Shown here piece after piece: positions 52,036 to 61,382 of a stretch of DNA of 64,000 nucleotides. Source of the DNA: Firm-13 sp037143795 (GTDB taxonomy: Bacteria; Bacillota; Clostridia; Saccharofermentanales; Saccharofermentanaceae); NCBI GenBank assembly GCA_037143795.1, contig JBAWXZ010000005.1, positions 131,758-195,757 on the forward strand. The letters are read 5' to 3'. Position 1 is the stretch's first letter. Every line of letters starts with the position of its first letter. The translations under genes were made by a program, and so were the position numbers. Below the pieces are notes generated by a model. It was not told the DNA's origin. It worked only from the letters and a program-made list of their open reading frames with translations, and ran no database searches.

Positions 52036-53118
52036 ATGAATAACCGGATTACTTTATGTAATGTAAAAAAAAGACTTGAAGAACAGGCATTTGATTATGA
52101 GGTCCTGATGCTCCAGGACGATTTTTCGATATTGTGCTCGGGAAGAGGCGGAAGAATCTTTGGCCCCTTTGAAAGTGAAGATTCGGAAAGTGTCTTTTGG
52201 GTGAATAAAGCTTTCCGATATTCCGAAGCTTTTGCCGGATTTATCCGTGATGAAGAATGGAATATGGGTGGAGACAGAATCTGGATTGCACCGGAGATAC
52301 CTTTTTTCGTAAAGGACAGGGCAGCCGGATTTGATAGCTTTATTGTGCAAAAGCATCTTGATCCTGGAAATTATGATTTGTGCAGAAGAGCTGATTCCAT
52401 AATTCTGGATCAGGATGTTATTCTCGATGTTTATCAGAATGCGTGCACAAAAAAAGAATTTCATCTTAAAAAGACAATTTGTAAAAGTGATAATCCTCTT
52501 CGGAATTTGCCGGTATTTGAAGAATTGAGCAGCAAAGTCAAGTTCTGCGGATTTGAGCAGATAATTGAATTAGCTGATAATTCCGAAGATTGTGACCTTT
52601 ACCTTGAGAACTGGATACTTACTCAGGTGAATACACCAGGCATTCTGATTGTTCCCTTTCTGGGAAGGATGGAATTTGTTGATTATTTTGAGCCAGTTGA
52701 GAAACAGGATTTTTATATCCGGGATAATTATATGGAGATTAATGTTACCGGTGACAGACGGTATAAGCTTGGATTCAAATCAGTTATTTCAACAGGCAGA
52801 TCAGGATATTTAAGTAAGCTGTCTGATGGCCGGAGTTATCTGATTATCAGGTCATTCATTAATAATCCATCCTCCCTGTATTGCTGCGAACCATTTGATA
52901 AACCGGGTCAAACCGGTTGTTCTTCATTTATATATAATGATTCAGGTGCCCTGGGCGGATATGCGGAAATGGAAAATCTCGGAATAACAATATCCGGGGA
53001 TACAGGGAAAAAATGTTCAGCCGATGTTGTTTATAACTGGCTGTATATAGGGGAGGAGACAGCATTAAAACAGATAGCGAATACACTTTTGGAAATAAAA
53101 TTAATCAAATACAATTGA
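52036..53118 (+). CDS. DUF6786-like protein with mutarotase-type fold
   Basis: The 360-residue soluble protein starts with LCNVKKRLEEQAFDYEVL and contains SGRGGRIFGPFE, NMGGDRIWIAPEIPFF and GRMEFVDYFEP, matching what I recall of the DUF6786 family related to aldose 1-epimerases. AGGAA lies before the ATG. It is placed at the end of the catabolic island, so it may interconvert anomers or recognise the sugar. The canonical galactose mutarotase His/Glu pair is not clearly identifiable, so activity is uncertain. Confidence 0.8.
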   Translation: MNNRITLCNVKKRLEEQAFDYEVLMLQDDFSILCSGRGGRIFGPFESEDSESVFWVNKAFRYSEAFAGFIRDEEWNMGGDRIWIAPEIPFFVKDRAAGFDSFIVQKHLDPGNYDLCRRADSIILDQDVILDVYQNACTKKEFHLKKTICKSDNPLRNLPVFEELSSKVKFCGFEQIIELADNSEDCDLYLENWILTQVNTPGILIVPFLGRMEFVDYFEPVEKQDFYIRDNYMEINVTGDRRYKLGFKSVISTGRSGYLSKLSDGRSYLIIRSFINNPSSLYCCEPFDKPGQTGCSSFIYNDSGALGGYAEMENLGITISGDTGKKCSADVVYNWLYIGEETALKQIANTLLEIKLIKYN

Positions 53119-53129
53119 CAAGTAAACAT

Positions 53130-53156
53130 CTAGGTATGATAATAAAATCATCCTAG
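53130..53156 (+). terminator. weak stem-loop at the end of the catabolic island
   Basis: CTAGG(T)ATGAT and ATCATCCTAG pair around AATAAA with one bulged base. The following sequence is only moderately T-rich, so terminator activity is possible but not assured. Confidence 0.4.
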
Positions 53157-53203
53157 ATCCGTGATATTTTTGACTTAATTAAGGAATAGCAGCACATATT
53201 AAA

Positions 53204-53232
53204 TTGCCGTAAGATAGCAGAACATATATAAG
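53204..53232 (+). promoter_or_regulatory. putative promoter of the acyl-ligase/condensation cluster
   Basis: TTGCCG (53204-53209) and TATAAG (53227-53232) are spaced by 17 bases. Two copies of ATAGCAGMACATAT (53186 and 53214) straddle this region and may be regulator sites. The leader to 53416 is about 180 bases, T-rich, without a gene. Confidence 0.45.
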
Positions 53233-53416
53233 CCGCCTGTGTCAGCAGAGCATAGTTGCGTTAAAAACAGATTCAGAATGCAGTCCATCAGTATTATTTT
53301 ATGACTTAGCCTATTAGTCTTTTTTGCTTTCTCATTTTTGTCATGCGCTTTTTTTCAAATGCCGATTCAACCGATCCAAATGCGGTTCCTGAATCTTCGA
53401 TGAAAGGGTGACAGAT

Positions 53417-55111
53417 ATGGACTTGAAATACAATAAATGTACGCATCTCCGGGATTTACGCGCACTAATTAATTATTCAGCCGGCAAATATGGCGATAAA
53501 CCGGCTTTTCGGGAGTTTGACGCCAACCATGAAGTGCTGGAATATTCTTTCAATCAACTTAAAACCGATACGGAGGCTTTGGGCGCAAAACTTGTTGCTG
53601 ATAACATGGCGGGCCGGCATTTTGCCCTGCTGGGCGAAAGCTCATACGGCTATGTCGTCAGTTACCTGGCTATGGTGAATTGGGTTGGCGTCATTGTTCC
53701 TATTGACAGGGAACTGACTGTCGAAGATATCATTAACCTGCTTAATAAAAGTGACGCTGAAGGCATATTTTTCTCCAATACATTCGCATCCGTTATTCCG
53801 GATATTCTTGCCGCATGTCCGGATATTTCATGCACGGTCAATATCAGTTCAACCGCTCCCAGCTTGAAGTACCATTCGCTGCATGATTTTATCGAAGCCG
53901 GACAATCCCTTATAGATCAGGGATTTACTTCTTATCAGGACACGGATCTGGATGTTGATAAGCTCTGCACAATTCTGTTTACATCAGGAACGACAGGCGC
54001 TAATAAGGGCGTAATGCTCTGCCACAGGAATCTGACAACCTGCCTGTTTGCGGCCATGTCACTTTTTGTTTTGCCGGAAACCAGTTTTTCCGTACTCCCG
54101 ATCAACCATTCATATGAATTTAATATTCATGTCCTTGGCAGCATATACGGGGGAGCTGCCCTGTGTTTCAACGATTCCATCAAGCACGTCAAAGAGAATC
54201 TGCAGATTTTTAAGCCGCAGATGAGCCTTATGGTGCCCATGATTGTAGAGGGTCTTTATAAGAATATCTGGAAGGAGGCAGTAAAAAATAATCTGGATAA
54301 ACACTTGAAATATGGCATCTGGTACAGCAATTTGATCCGCAAAATTGGAATTGATCAGAGAAGACTGTTTTTCAATCCGATCCACATAAACCTCGGAGGT
54401 AATCTGAAGATGATCGTCAGCGGCGGGGCCCCCCTGAACCAGGAACTGGTAAAAGGCTTTGATGATCTGGGTATAAGCGTGTATAACGGATACGGCATCA
54501 CCGAATGCTCACCTCTTATATCATCAAACAGTCCCCTGTACAATAAGCCGGGAAGTGTAGGCGTAATAGTCCCGGGCTGCACGGTCAGAATCGGAGACAA
54601 AAATCCGGAAGGCATCGGCGAAATTCAGGTCAAAGGCGATAACGTCATGCTTGGATACTACAAGGATGAGGATGCGACCAGAAGATCGTTTACTGAGGAC
54701 GGGTGGTTTAAGACAGGAGACCTTGGATATCAGAATAAAAAGGGGGTTTTATTCATTACAGGACGCCAGAAGAACTTGATTATCCTTCCCAACGGGAAAA
54801 ATGTTCATCCGGAAGAACTCGAAGAACACCTGTTCAAACGCATTAATTATATCCGTGAAGCGGTCGTATATGCCCAGGTGGACGAGAAGGGAAACGACAG
54901 TATTATTACGGTGATTGCATACCTCGACCAGCAGTTCACAGATGCGATGGGTATGAGCAGGGCAAAGGAAATGTTTGAAGAAGATGTAAACAGAGTGAAC
55001 AGGCATCTGGCAGCATATAAGAGAATAACTCAGGCACTGGTTCGTGAGACTGAGTTCGAAAAGACAACAACAAAGAAAATCAAGAGAAATGCTATTAACA
55101 GGGGGGTGTAA
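53417..55111 (+). CDS. acyl-AMP/CoA ligase (ANL superfamily) of the biosynthetic cluster
   Basis: ATG 53417 has AAAGGG eight bases upstream; a GTG at 53408 is less likely. The 564-residue enzyme has the AMP-binding P-loop LFTSGTTGANKGV, the motif YNGYGITECSP, the hinge Asp in GWFKTGDLGYQ and a C-terminal KTTTKKIKR with the catalytic lysine. It activates a carboxylic acid, probably fatty, with ATP. Because an acyl carrier protein follows five bases later, acyl-ACP loading is more likely than CoA ester formation. The acid chosen cannot be read from sequence. It is the first gene of a six- or seven-gene run. Confidence 0.9.
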   Translation: MDLKYNKCTHLRDLRALINYSAGKYGDKPAFREFDANHEVLEYSFNQLKTDTEALGAKLVADNMAGRHFALLGESSYGYVVSYLAMVNWVGVIVPIDRELTVEDIINLLNKSDAEGIFFSNTFASVIPDILAACPDISCTVNISSTAPSLKYHSLHDFIEAGQSLIDQGFTSYQDTDLDVDKLCTILFTSGTTGANKGVMLCHRNLTTCLFAAMSLFVLPETSFSVLPINHSYEFNIHVLGSIYGGAALCFNDSIKHVKENLQIFKPQMSLMVPMIVEGLYKNIWKEAVKNNLDKHLKYGIWYSNLIRKIGIDQRRLFFNPIHINLGGNLKMIVSGGAPLNQELVKGFDDLGISVYNGYGITECSPLISSNSPLYNKPGSVGVIVPGCTVRIGDKNPEGIGEIQVKGDNVMLGYYKDEDATRRSFTEDGWFKTGDLGYQNKKGVLFITGRQKNLIILPNGKNVHPEELEEHLFKRINYIREAVVYAQVDEKGNDSIITVIAYLDQQFTDAMGMSRAKEMFEEDVNRVNRHLAAYKRITQALVRETEFEKTTTKKIKRNAINRGV

Positions 55112-55115
55112 AAAA

Positions 55116-55346
55116 ATGCTTAACATCATTGTAAAGGATCTGCTGGAGTATGTGGATGTCGAGGAAAGCACAATTACGGAAAAAACGAAACCCGCTTCCG
55201 ACCTGCACCTGAATTCGTATGATTATATCTGTCTGGTAGGCAAACTTGAGGATGATCTCGGCATTACGATTTCGGAAAGCGATCTGAGAGGTTTTACTAC
55301 GCTGGGCGATCTGGACGAATATGTTCAAAAGAAAATGCTCCAATGA
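55116..55346 (+). CDS. stand-alone acyl/peptidyl carrier protein
   Basis: ATG 55116 with GGGGGG upstream gives 76 residues, the usual carrier size. Ser34 in HLNSYDYICLVGKLEDDLGI should carry the phosphopantetheine; the motif is LNSYD rather than the housekeeping DSLD, as expected for a dedicated carrier. The acidic helix II is preserved. It lies between the ligase and its PPTase, the stop overlapping the PPTase start by four bases. It is not the fatty-acid synthesis AcpP by sequence or context. Confidence 0.92.
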   Translation: MLNIIVKDLLEYVDVEESTITEKTKPASDLHLNSYDYICLVGKLEDDLGITISESDLRGFTTLGDLDEYVQKKMLQ

Positions 55347-55921
55347 TATACATTGTCTGTTCAAAGGGTGATCGTTTTTTGACGGCACAGGAGCAATCGG
55401 ATATGTCGCAGCACCTGCTCAGGACAGGGATGTCCGGAGAACATGGAATTGATGTCGTTAATGACGATATCATCAGAAATGCATGGGGCAAACCGTTTTT
55501 AAAAGATCACCCTGATATTTATTTCAACGTAAGCCATTGTACAGGCGGCGTAGCATTGTCCATATCGTCATTCCGAACAGGTATTGATATCGAAAAGGTT
55601 CGTTCATTTTCCGAAATTACAGCCAGGAAGATCCTTGCAGATAACGAACTGGAAACCATAAAGAACTCAAAGTACCCTGAATTGGATTTTTTTCGTTTCT
55701 GGACACTTAAGGAAAGCTACTTAAAAGCGCTGGGGATAGGTATATCCTATCCTCTGAATAAAATCAATTTTACAATCGATCAGAATTCAAATATTACAAC
55801 GGATTTGAAGGGCTGTATGTTTGGCCTGTTTGAAAACGAACGGAATTTTGTCGCCGCCGTATGTTACCTGAACCGCAATGATCGCTTGAAGGAAACACTC
55901 ATATACCGTTTACTGCCTTAA
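55343..55921 (+). CDS. Sfp-type 4'-phosphopantetheinyl transferase
   Basis: The 192-residue enzyme has the Sfp motifs: YFNVSHCTGGVALSIS, then RTGIDIEKVRSF with the metal-binding Asp/Glu, and FFRFWTLKESYLKALGIG with the catalytic Glu and Lys. It transfers phosphopantetheine from CoA to the carrier Ser, most likely that of the ACP encoded just before. The start overlaps the ACP stop (ATGA). Its length is a little short of Sfp itself but complete for the motifs. Confidence 0.93.
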   Translation: MIYIVCSKGDRFLTAQEQSDMSQHLLRTGMSGEHGIDVVNDDIIRNAWGKPFLKDHPDIYFNVSHCTGGVALSISSFRTGIDIEKVRSFSEITARKILADNELETIKNSKYPELDFFRFWTLKESYLKALGIGISYPLNKINFTIDQNSNITTDLKGCMFGLFENERNFVAAVCYLNRNDRLKETLIYRLLP

Positions 55922-55934
55922 GTAGGTGAAATGA

Positions 55935-56639
55935 ATGGAAGACTATATCAGATTCGATCATGTGAAAAAGATTTACAAAATGGGTGAATATGACATTGAA
56001 GCCCTTGCAGGAGTATCTTTTTCCATTAATAAGGGCGAATTTGTCATTATTGCCGGTGCCAGCGGCGCAGGTAAAAGCACCGTGCTGAATATTCTTGGCG
56101 GAATGGACAGCCTGACATCGGGCAAGATTTTTGTGGACAACCGCGAAATAAGCAAATTCAAGCCAAAGGAACTGATAGAGTACAGAAGGCATGATGTCGG
56201 ATTTGTTTTTCAGTTCTATAATCTGGTGCAAAATCTTACGGCCAAAGAAAATATAGAGCTGGCATCCCAGATTTGTAAAAATCCGATGGACATTAATGAA
56301 GTCATTGAGGGTGTCGGCTTAAGTGACAGAAAGAAGAATTTTCCTTCACAGCTTTCCGGAGGCGAACAGCAGAGAGTGGCTATCGCCAGGGCCCTGGCTA
56401 AAAATCCCAAGCTTATGCTCTGCGACGAACCCACGGGCGCACTTGACTATAATACCGGAAAGTCCATATTGAAGCTGCTTCAGAATACGAGCCGGAATAA
56501 TGGGATGACGGTAGTCGTTATTACGCATAACCTTGCGCTGACGCCGATGGGCGATCAGGTAATCCGTCTCAAGAGCGGACTCATTGACTCCATTGTCTAT
56601 AATCCGGACCCTCAAAGTATTGATGAAATCGAGTGGTAG
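55935..56639 (+). CDS. MacB/LolD-type ABC transporter ATPase
   Basis: The 234-residue protein is a complete ATPase: Walker A IIAGASGAGKSTVLN, Q-loop FVFQFYNLV, signature QLSGGEQQRVAIARAL, Walker B LMLCDEPTGALD and H-loop VVVITHNLALTP. This is the type that pairs with FtsX-like permeases. AGGTGAAATGA precedes the ATG. It is four bases from the permease gene and probably drives export or membrane release of the cluster product. Confidence 0.94.
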   Translation: MEDYIRFDHVKKIYKMGEYDIEALAGVSFSINKGEFVIIAGASGAGKSTVLNILGGMDSLTSGKIFVDNREISKFKPKELIEYRRHDVGFVFQFYNLVQNLTAKENIELASQICKNPMDINEVIEGVGLSDRKKNFPSQLSGGEQQRVAIARALAKNPKLMLCDEPTGALDYNTGKSILKLLQNTSRNNGMTVVVITHNLALTPMGDQVIRLKSGLIDSIVYNPDPQSIDEIEW

Positions 56640-56642
56640 CAT

Positions 56643-59600
56643 ATGAAATACTCACTTCTCAAGGATATATTCAAAGAGATTGTGAAGAGTCCCAACCGCT
56701 TTCTTTCCATATTTTTGATTGTTGGACTTGGAACGGCTTTTTTTGCCGGACTAAAGGCAGCAGCCCCGGATATGAAAAATACGGCTGATCTTTATTATGA
56801 CAATTATAATATGATGGACATCAGGGTACTCTCGACGATGGGTCTTACAGATGAAGACATCGAAGCTATGAAGCTTGTTGCGGGAGTCGAGACGGTTCAG
56901 CCATCTTACTTTGCGGATGTCGTTACAACCATCCATTCCAACGAGTGTGTTTTTCGTATTCATGCTCTTCCTGCTGCTGCGATCTCCGCCGGTTCTGAGG
57001 ACTATCTGAACAAACCCAAAATTGTCGAAGGAAGGCTTCCGGCAAAGTCCGGTGAATGTATTATTGAAAAGTCAAATGCCGTCGACCTCGGCCTTCAAAT
57101 CGGTGATACCATGACTGTGGCATCCGGAAAGAAAGAGGATCTGACGAATGTTCTTACTACGGATACTTTTACCATTGTCGGTAAAGCGGTATCCCCTTAT
57201 TACCTGACCTATGATAAAGACTCTTCCGACATTGGCAGCGGAAAAGTCAATTTCTTTATGATGATCCTGTCAACTGATTTCAGCTACCCGGTCTATACAG
57301 AAGCCCTGGTAACCGTCAAAGGTGCCAAGGCACTCAACTCATACAGCCCGGAGTATCGTAAGCTGGTCGAAAAAACATTAAACCAGCTGGATAATGTCGT
57401 GGCTGAGCGCTCTGAAGACCGTCTGGCCGAACTTAAAAGTATGGCGACAGACCAGCTGAATGAAAAGAAGGCAGAGCTTAAGTTAAAAGAAGACGATTTC
57501 AATACGCAAATCGCAGATGGGCAGGTAAAATTAGATGATGCCCGGGACAAGCTGGTAGAGGCGCAGGCGACACTTGACAGCGAAAAGAAAAACTATGAGA
57601 TACAGATTGCAGCGGGCCAAAAACAAATCGATGACGGGGAAGCGGAACTAACCCAGGGTAAGATTGATTATAATAACGCTGTTATTAAGTACGATCTTGC
57701 TCAGCAACAGTACGGCAGCCTTATTTCATCCCTTGATGAAGTTACATCCGCACTCAATCAGGTTGATTCGGACTCCCAGGTGCAGATCAATGAGATAAAC
57801 ATCAGGCTTGCAACGGACCCGACACTTACCGATCAGCAGCGTGCGGATTTCATGGCACAGAAGGAAACACTGCTCGAGAATCAGGCGTCCGCTCAATCCG
57901 GGCTGGATCAACTGGACGATCTTAACAGGTCCTCCCAGGCGACCATGAAGGATGCAAAAACCCAGCTCGACGATGCGAAGGCCAAACTGGATGCTTCACA
58001 GGTAAAGCTTGACCAGGCAAAAGCAGATTTGAACACAGCAAAACAAGAATCTGCCGTCAAATTTGCAGATGCTGAAAAACAGATCGCTGACGGTACGGTT
58101 GAATATGATACGGCGAAGAAAGATTTTGACACCAAAAAGGCGGACGGAGAAACGCAGATTCAAGACGGAAAAGAGCAGGTGATCCGGGCGGAGAACCAGA
58201 TTGAACTGCTATCCAAACCCAATTACTATGTGCTGGATAGAAATAAACTTTACAGTTATGCCGACTATGCATCTACAGCGGACAGAATGGATGCCATCGC
58301 CAAGATCTTCCCTGTATTTTTCTTCTTTGTGGCTGTTCTTGTCTGCCTGACAACCATGACGAGGATGGTCGATGAACAGCGGGGGACCATTGGGACCTTC
58401 AAGGCACTTGGATACACCAAGGTTGAGATTGTATATAAATATGTCAATTATGCGGCATTAGCGAGTGCCGCAGGCGGAGTGCTGGGTGTAATTGCCGGGA
58501 TAAATATCTTTCCAAAGCTTATTTTTGATTCATGGTCGATGATGTATTCGCTGCCGCCCATGCAGGCTATACCCCAGATACCGCTGATGGTCTTAACTGT
58601 AATAGCCGGCATACTAATTACCACGGTCTCGTCCTATGCTGCCTGCAATCAGGAACTCACGGTAACACCGGCGCTTCTGATGAGGCCGAAAGCACCGAAG
58701 GCAGGAAAAACCATCGTAATGGAAAAAATTAATTTTATATGGAATCACCTGAGTTTCAGCCAAAAGGTAACGGCCAGAAACATTTTCCGGTATAAGAAAA
58801 GATTTTTCATGACGATCATAGGCATAGCCGGGTGCTCCGCACTCCTTGTTGCCGGTTTCGGGCTGAGCAACTCTATCGGCCAGATTGTTGAAAAGCAATT
58901 TCACCAGATATTTACATACAATTTGAGCATGCGGTTTACTCCGACAGCGACCGATGACGAGAAAGAAGCTGTTGTACAAAAACTAAGTCAGATTCCTGAA
59001 ATAAAGTCCTCACTGAAAGCAACGGAGATTAATGCAAAAATACAAAGTAACGGAGAGGAAATAGCCATGACTTTAATCTGTCCGGACAACAGCGCTGACT
59101 TTTCAAATTACATATCCCTTCAGGACAGAACCTCGCAGAAGAAAATGATGCTGCCTGTGAGCGGACTGATTATTACCGAAAAATTATCCAAGGAACTCGG
59201 TGTCGGGGTCGGCGATTCGGTCACGGTATATAATGCCGACGAAGCAGTCAAAAAGCTGGAAATTGCCGGAATAACGGAGAATTATATTTTTCACTATGGA
59301 TATATCAGCCGCGAGTATTATAAGGAAATTTTCCGGTTTGACCCGGAATTCAATAGTATGCTGATTAAATTGAATCAGCCTTCCAAGGATGTTGAGACGG
59401 CGCTGGGCAGTGAACTGATTGCCATGGACCAGGTAGCATCGGTTGCTTATTATTCTGATGTGGCCGTTAAATTTCAGGACACTATTAAAAGCCTGGATGC
59501 CATTGTATTGGCTATCATTGGAAGCGCCGGGCTTCTGGCTTTCGTCGTGCTTTATAATCTTACGAACATCAACCTGAGCGAGCGTATTCGTGAGATTGCA

Positions 59601-59894
59601 ACCATAAAAGTGCTTGGATTCTATAACAGGGAGGTTGCTTCCTACGTATACAGGGAGAACATCATTCTGTCCCTGATCGGTACGGCCGCGGGTTTAGGGT
59701 TAGGCATATACCTGCATAGAATTATCATGTCATCCATTGAACAGAACGGCATCATGTTCGGCAATTATATAGCCGGTAATAGCTTCCTGTACGCCTTTGC
59801 CATTACAATGGCATTCAGCATGCTGGTTAATATTGTCATGTACAGGAGATTAAAGAATATTCCCATGGTCGAATCACTGAAAACTATTGAATAG
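56643..59894 (+). CDS. FtsX-like ABC permease with large extracellular coiled coil
   Basis: The 1083-residue protein has an N-terminal membrane helix (FLSIFLIVGLGTAFFAGL), an extracellular domain, an approximately 270-residue coiled coil (about 252-529, with repeats such as QIADGQVKLDDARDKLVEAQATL, AKLDASQVKLDQAKADL), then a cluster of three membrane helices near 555-680. A second extracellular domain (about 700-940) and three final membrane helices follow. This double-FtsX layout is common in Clostridia, often with toxins, bacteriocins or lipids as cargo. It works with the preceding ATPase. The coiled coil may reach across the cell wall. Confidence 0.92.
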   Translation: MKYSLLKDIFKEIVKSPNRFLSIFLIVGLGTAFFAGLKAAAPDMKNTADLYYDNYNMMDIRVLSTMGLTDEDIEAMKLVAGVETVQPSYFADVVTTIHSNECVFRIHALPAAAISAGSEDYLNKPKIVEGRLPAKSGECIIEKSNAVDLGLQIGDTMTVASGKKEDLTNVLTTDTFTIVGKAVSPYYLTYDKDSSDIGSGKVNFFMMILSTDFSYPVYTEALVTVKGAKALNSYSPEYRKLVEKTLNQLDNVVAERSEDRLAELKSMATDQLNEKKAELKLKEDDFNTQIADGQVKLDDARDKLVEAQATLDSEKKNYEIQIAAGQKQIDDGEAELTQGKIDYNNAVIKYDLAQQQYGSLISSLDEVTSALNQVDSDSQVQINEINIRLATDPTLTDQQRADFMAQKETLLENQASAQSGLDQLDDLNRSSQATMKDAKTQLDDAKAKLDASQVKLDQAKADLNTAKQESAVKFADAEKQIADGTVEYDTAKKDFDTKKADGETQIQDGKEQVIRAENQIELLSKPNYYVLDRNKLYSYADYASTADRMDAIAKIFPVFFFFVAVLVCLTTMTRMVDEQRGTIGTFKALGYTKVEIVYKYVNYAALASAAGGVLGVIAGINIFPKLIFDSWSMMYSLPPMQAIPQIPLMVLTVIAGILITTVSSYAACNQELTVTPALLMRPKAPKAGKTIVMEKINFIWNHLSFSQKVTARNIFRYKKRFFMTIIGIAGCSALLVAGFGLSNSIGQIVEKQFHQIFTYNLSMRFTPTATDDEKEAVVQKLSQIPEIKSSLKATEINAKIQSNGEEIAMTLICPDNSADFSNYISLQDRTSQKKMMLPVSGLIITEKLSKELGVGVGDSVTVYNADEAVKKLEIAGITENYIFHYGYISREYYKEIFRFDPEFNSMLIKLNQPSKDVETALGSELIAMDQVASVAYYSDVAVKFQDTIKSLDAIVLAIIGSAGLLAFVVLYNLTNINLSERIREIATIKVLGFYNREVASYVYRENIILSLIGTAAGLGLGIYLHRIIMSSIEQNGIMFGNYIAGNSFLYAFAITMAFSMLVNIVMYRRLKNIPMVESLKTIE

Positions 59895-59940
59895 AAAAGA
59901 ACAGCAGATGAAAAGCACGGCTCAGGCAGGAGGTAAAAGA

Positions 59941-61317
59941 ATGGAAAGCAGAAAGTTATACCCTTTAACACCTTCACAAAAACTTATTTTTCTGGCATGG
60001 CAATACACGATACACAAACAGGTTCCGAATATTCCCACATCATGCTTTGTCGATGATGACCTTGACCTTGCTGTTTTAAAGAATGCGGCCGAAGAAGCTG
60101 TTAAACGAAATGACGCATTCGCAATCCGGATTACCAAGCAAGGCAAAGAGAAAATGCAGTACTTCTCATACAGAAGTGTTCTTGCGCTGGAGATGATTGA
60201 CTTCACCGGTAAAAACACAAAGGATATGGAAGAGTTTTTTTATAAAATCGGTTCGACAAGGATGCCGTTATATGATAAACCGCTTGCTAAAATTTACATT
60301 GTAAAATCTCCGGATGGGAAAGGCGGCGTGTTTTCCTGCATTTCACATCTGATTATGGACTCCTGGGCAATCAGCATGTTTTATAAAGATATTTTTGAAG
60401 TGTATTTTGCACTGAAAGACAATGAACCTATTCCCAAGGCGCTGCCTGATTATGAGTCTGTGCTTCAGAAGGAGATTGCCTACACCTCGTCTGAAAAATA
60501 TAAAAAGGATTATGCATTCTGGGAGCAGGAGCTATCCGGGCCTAAGCCGATATTTACCCATGTGAACGGATCCATCGTCCTTGAGAAGCAGCGTGAAAAG
60601 AAGAAAGATCCGCAGCTTCGGTTCGGAAACAGTTTTTTTATCAGGACGACGGCTGCCCATGTGGTTCGTATGATTGAAAAAGAGGATGTAGATAAAATGA
60701 AGGCATTCTGTCTTGAAAATGGTATTCCAACTATGCAGGTGCTATTTTTGCTGGGAATCAGAAATTATCTTGCCAAGGTCAACGGCAGGGAAAAGGACGT
60801 CAGCATCAATTCTGTTGTAGCACGCCGGGGTACCATTGATGAGAAGCTGACGGGCGGCACACGTGTTCACCCGCTTCCGTTCCGGACAATCTTTGAAGAA
60901 GATGTTACATTTATGGAAATGCTGAAAATTATATTAGAGAAGCAAAACATACTGTATAGGCATGCCGACTTTGACCCGATGGAAGCATTTAAAATCATGC
61001 ACAAAAACTATGATTTTCCGCCGCAGAATACCTACATTACACTGCATCTGACATTTCAGCCCGTACCCCTGGAAGCCAAAAACGGAGCCAAAGTGAGAAC
61101 AAAATGGTACTGCAACGGAACGGCTGCTTCAAATATAGGCGTATCAATCATGGACGGGGACGGTACCGGGGCACTTAGATGCTACTACGAGTATCACGAT
61201 AAAATGATAGAGCCGGAAACCCTCGACAAGACCCATAACTATATGAAAAACGTCATTCTCGCAGGAATCGGGAATCCGCACTTAACACTCAAAGAACTGC
61301 TGGATTTACCGGTATAA
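59941..61317 (+). CDS. stand-alone condensation-domain protein 1
   Basis: ATG 59941 has AGGAGG seven bases upstream. The 458-residue protein has the CoA-dependent acyltransferase/condensation fold: N-terminal YPLTPSQKLIFLAWQY (core C1), active-site SHLIMDSWAISMFYKD with His136 and Asp140 (HxxxD), VNSVVARRG-type region SINSVVARRGTIDEK and C-terminal GTRVHPLPFRT. No adenylation or carrier domain is fused. It should join an acyl-ACP, presumably from the ligase and carrier of this cluster, to an amine or alcohol. The protein is about half identical to its downstream neighbour over the aligned N-terminus. Confidence 0.9.
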   Translation: MESRKLYPLTPSQKLIFLAWQYTIHKQVPNIPTSCFVDDDLDLAVLKNAAEEAVKRNDAFAIRITKQGKEKMQYFSYRSVLALEMIDFTGKNTKDMEEFFYKIGSTRMPLYDKPLAKIYIVKSPDGKGGVFSCISHLIMDSWAISMFYKDIFEVYFALKDNEPIPKALPDYESVLQKEIAYTSSEKYKKDYAFWEQELSGPKPIFTHVNGSIVLEKQREKKKDPQLRFGNSFFIRTTAAHVVRMIEKEDVDKMKAFCLENGIPTMQVLFLLGIRNYLAKVNGREKDVSINSVVARRGTIDEKLTGGTRVHPLPFRTIFEEDVTFMEMLKIILEKQNILYRHADFDPMEAFKIMHKNYDFPPQNTYITLHLTFQPVPLEAKNGAKVRTKWYCNGTAASNIGVSIMDGDGTGALRCYYEYHDKMIEPETLDKTHNYMKNVILAGIGNPHLTLKELLDLPV

Positions 61318-61382
61318 GATAAATTCTGCTTTCCCACAGGAACACTAAGCGGCAAACAAAATGAACGGATGAGGAGAAGAAT

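Noticed and set aside
53186..53227. Possible CRISPR-like repeats
   Set aside because: Only two 14-base copies with one mismatch; no array, spacers or cas genes.
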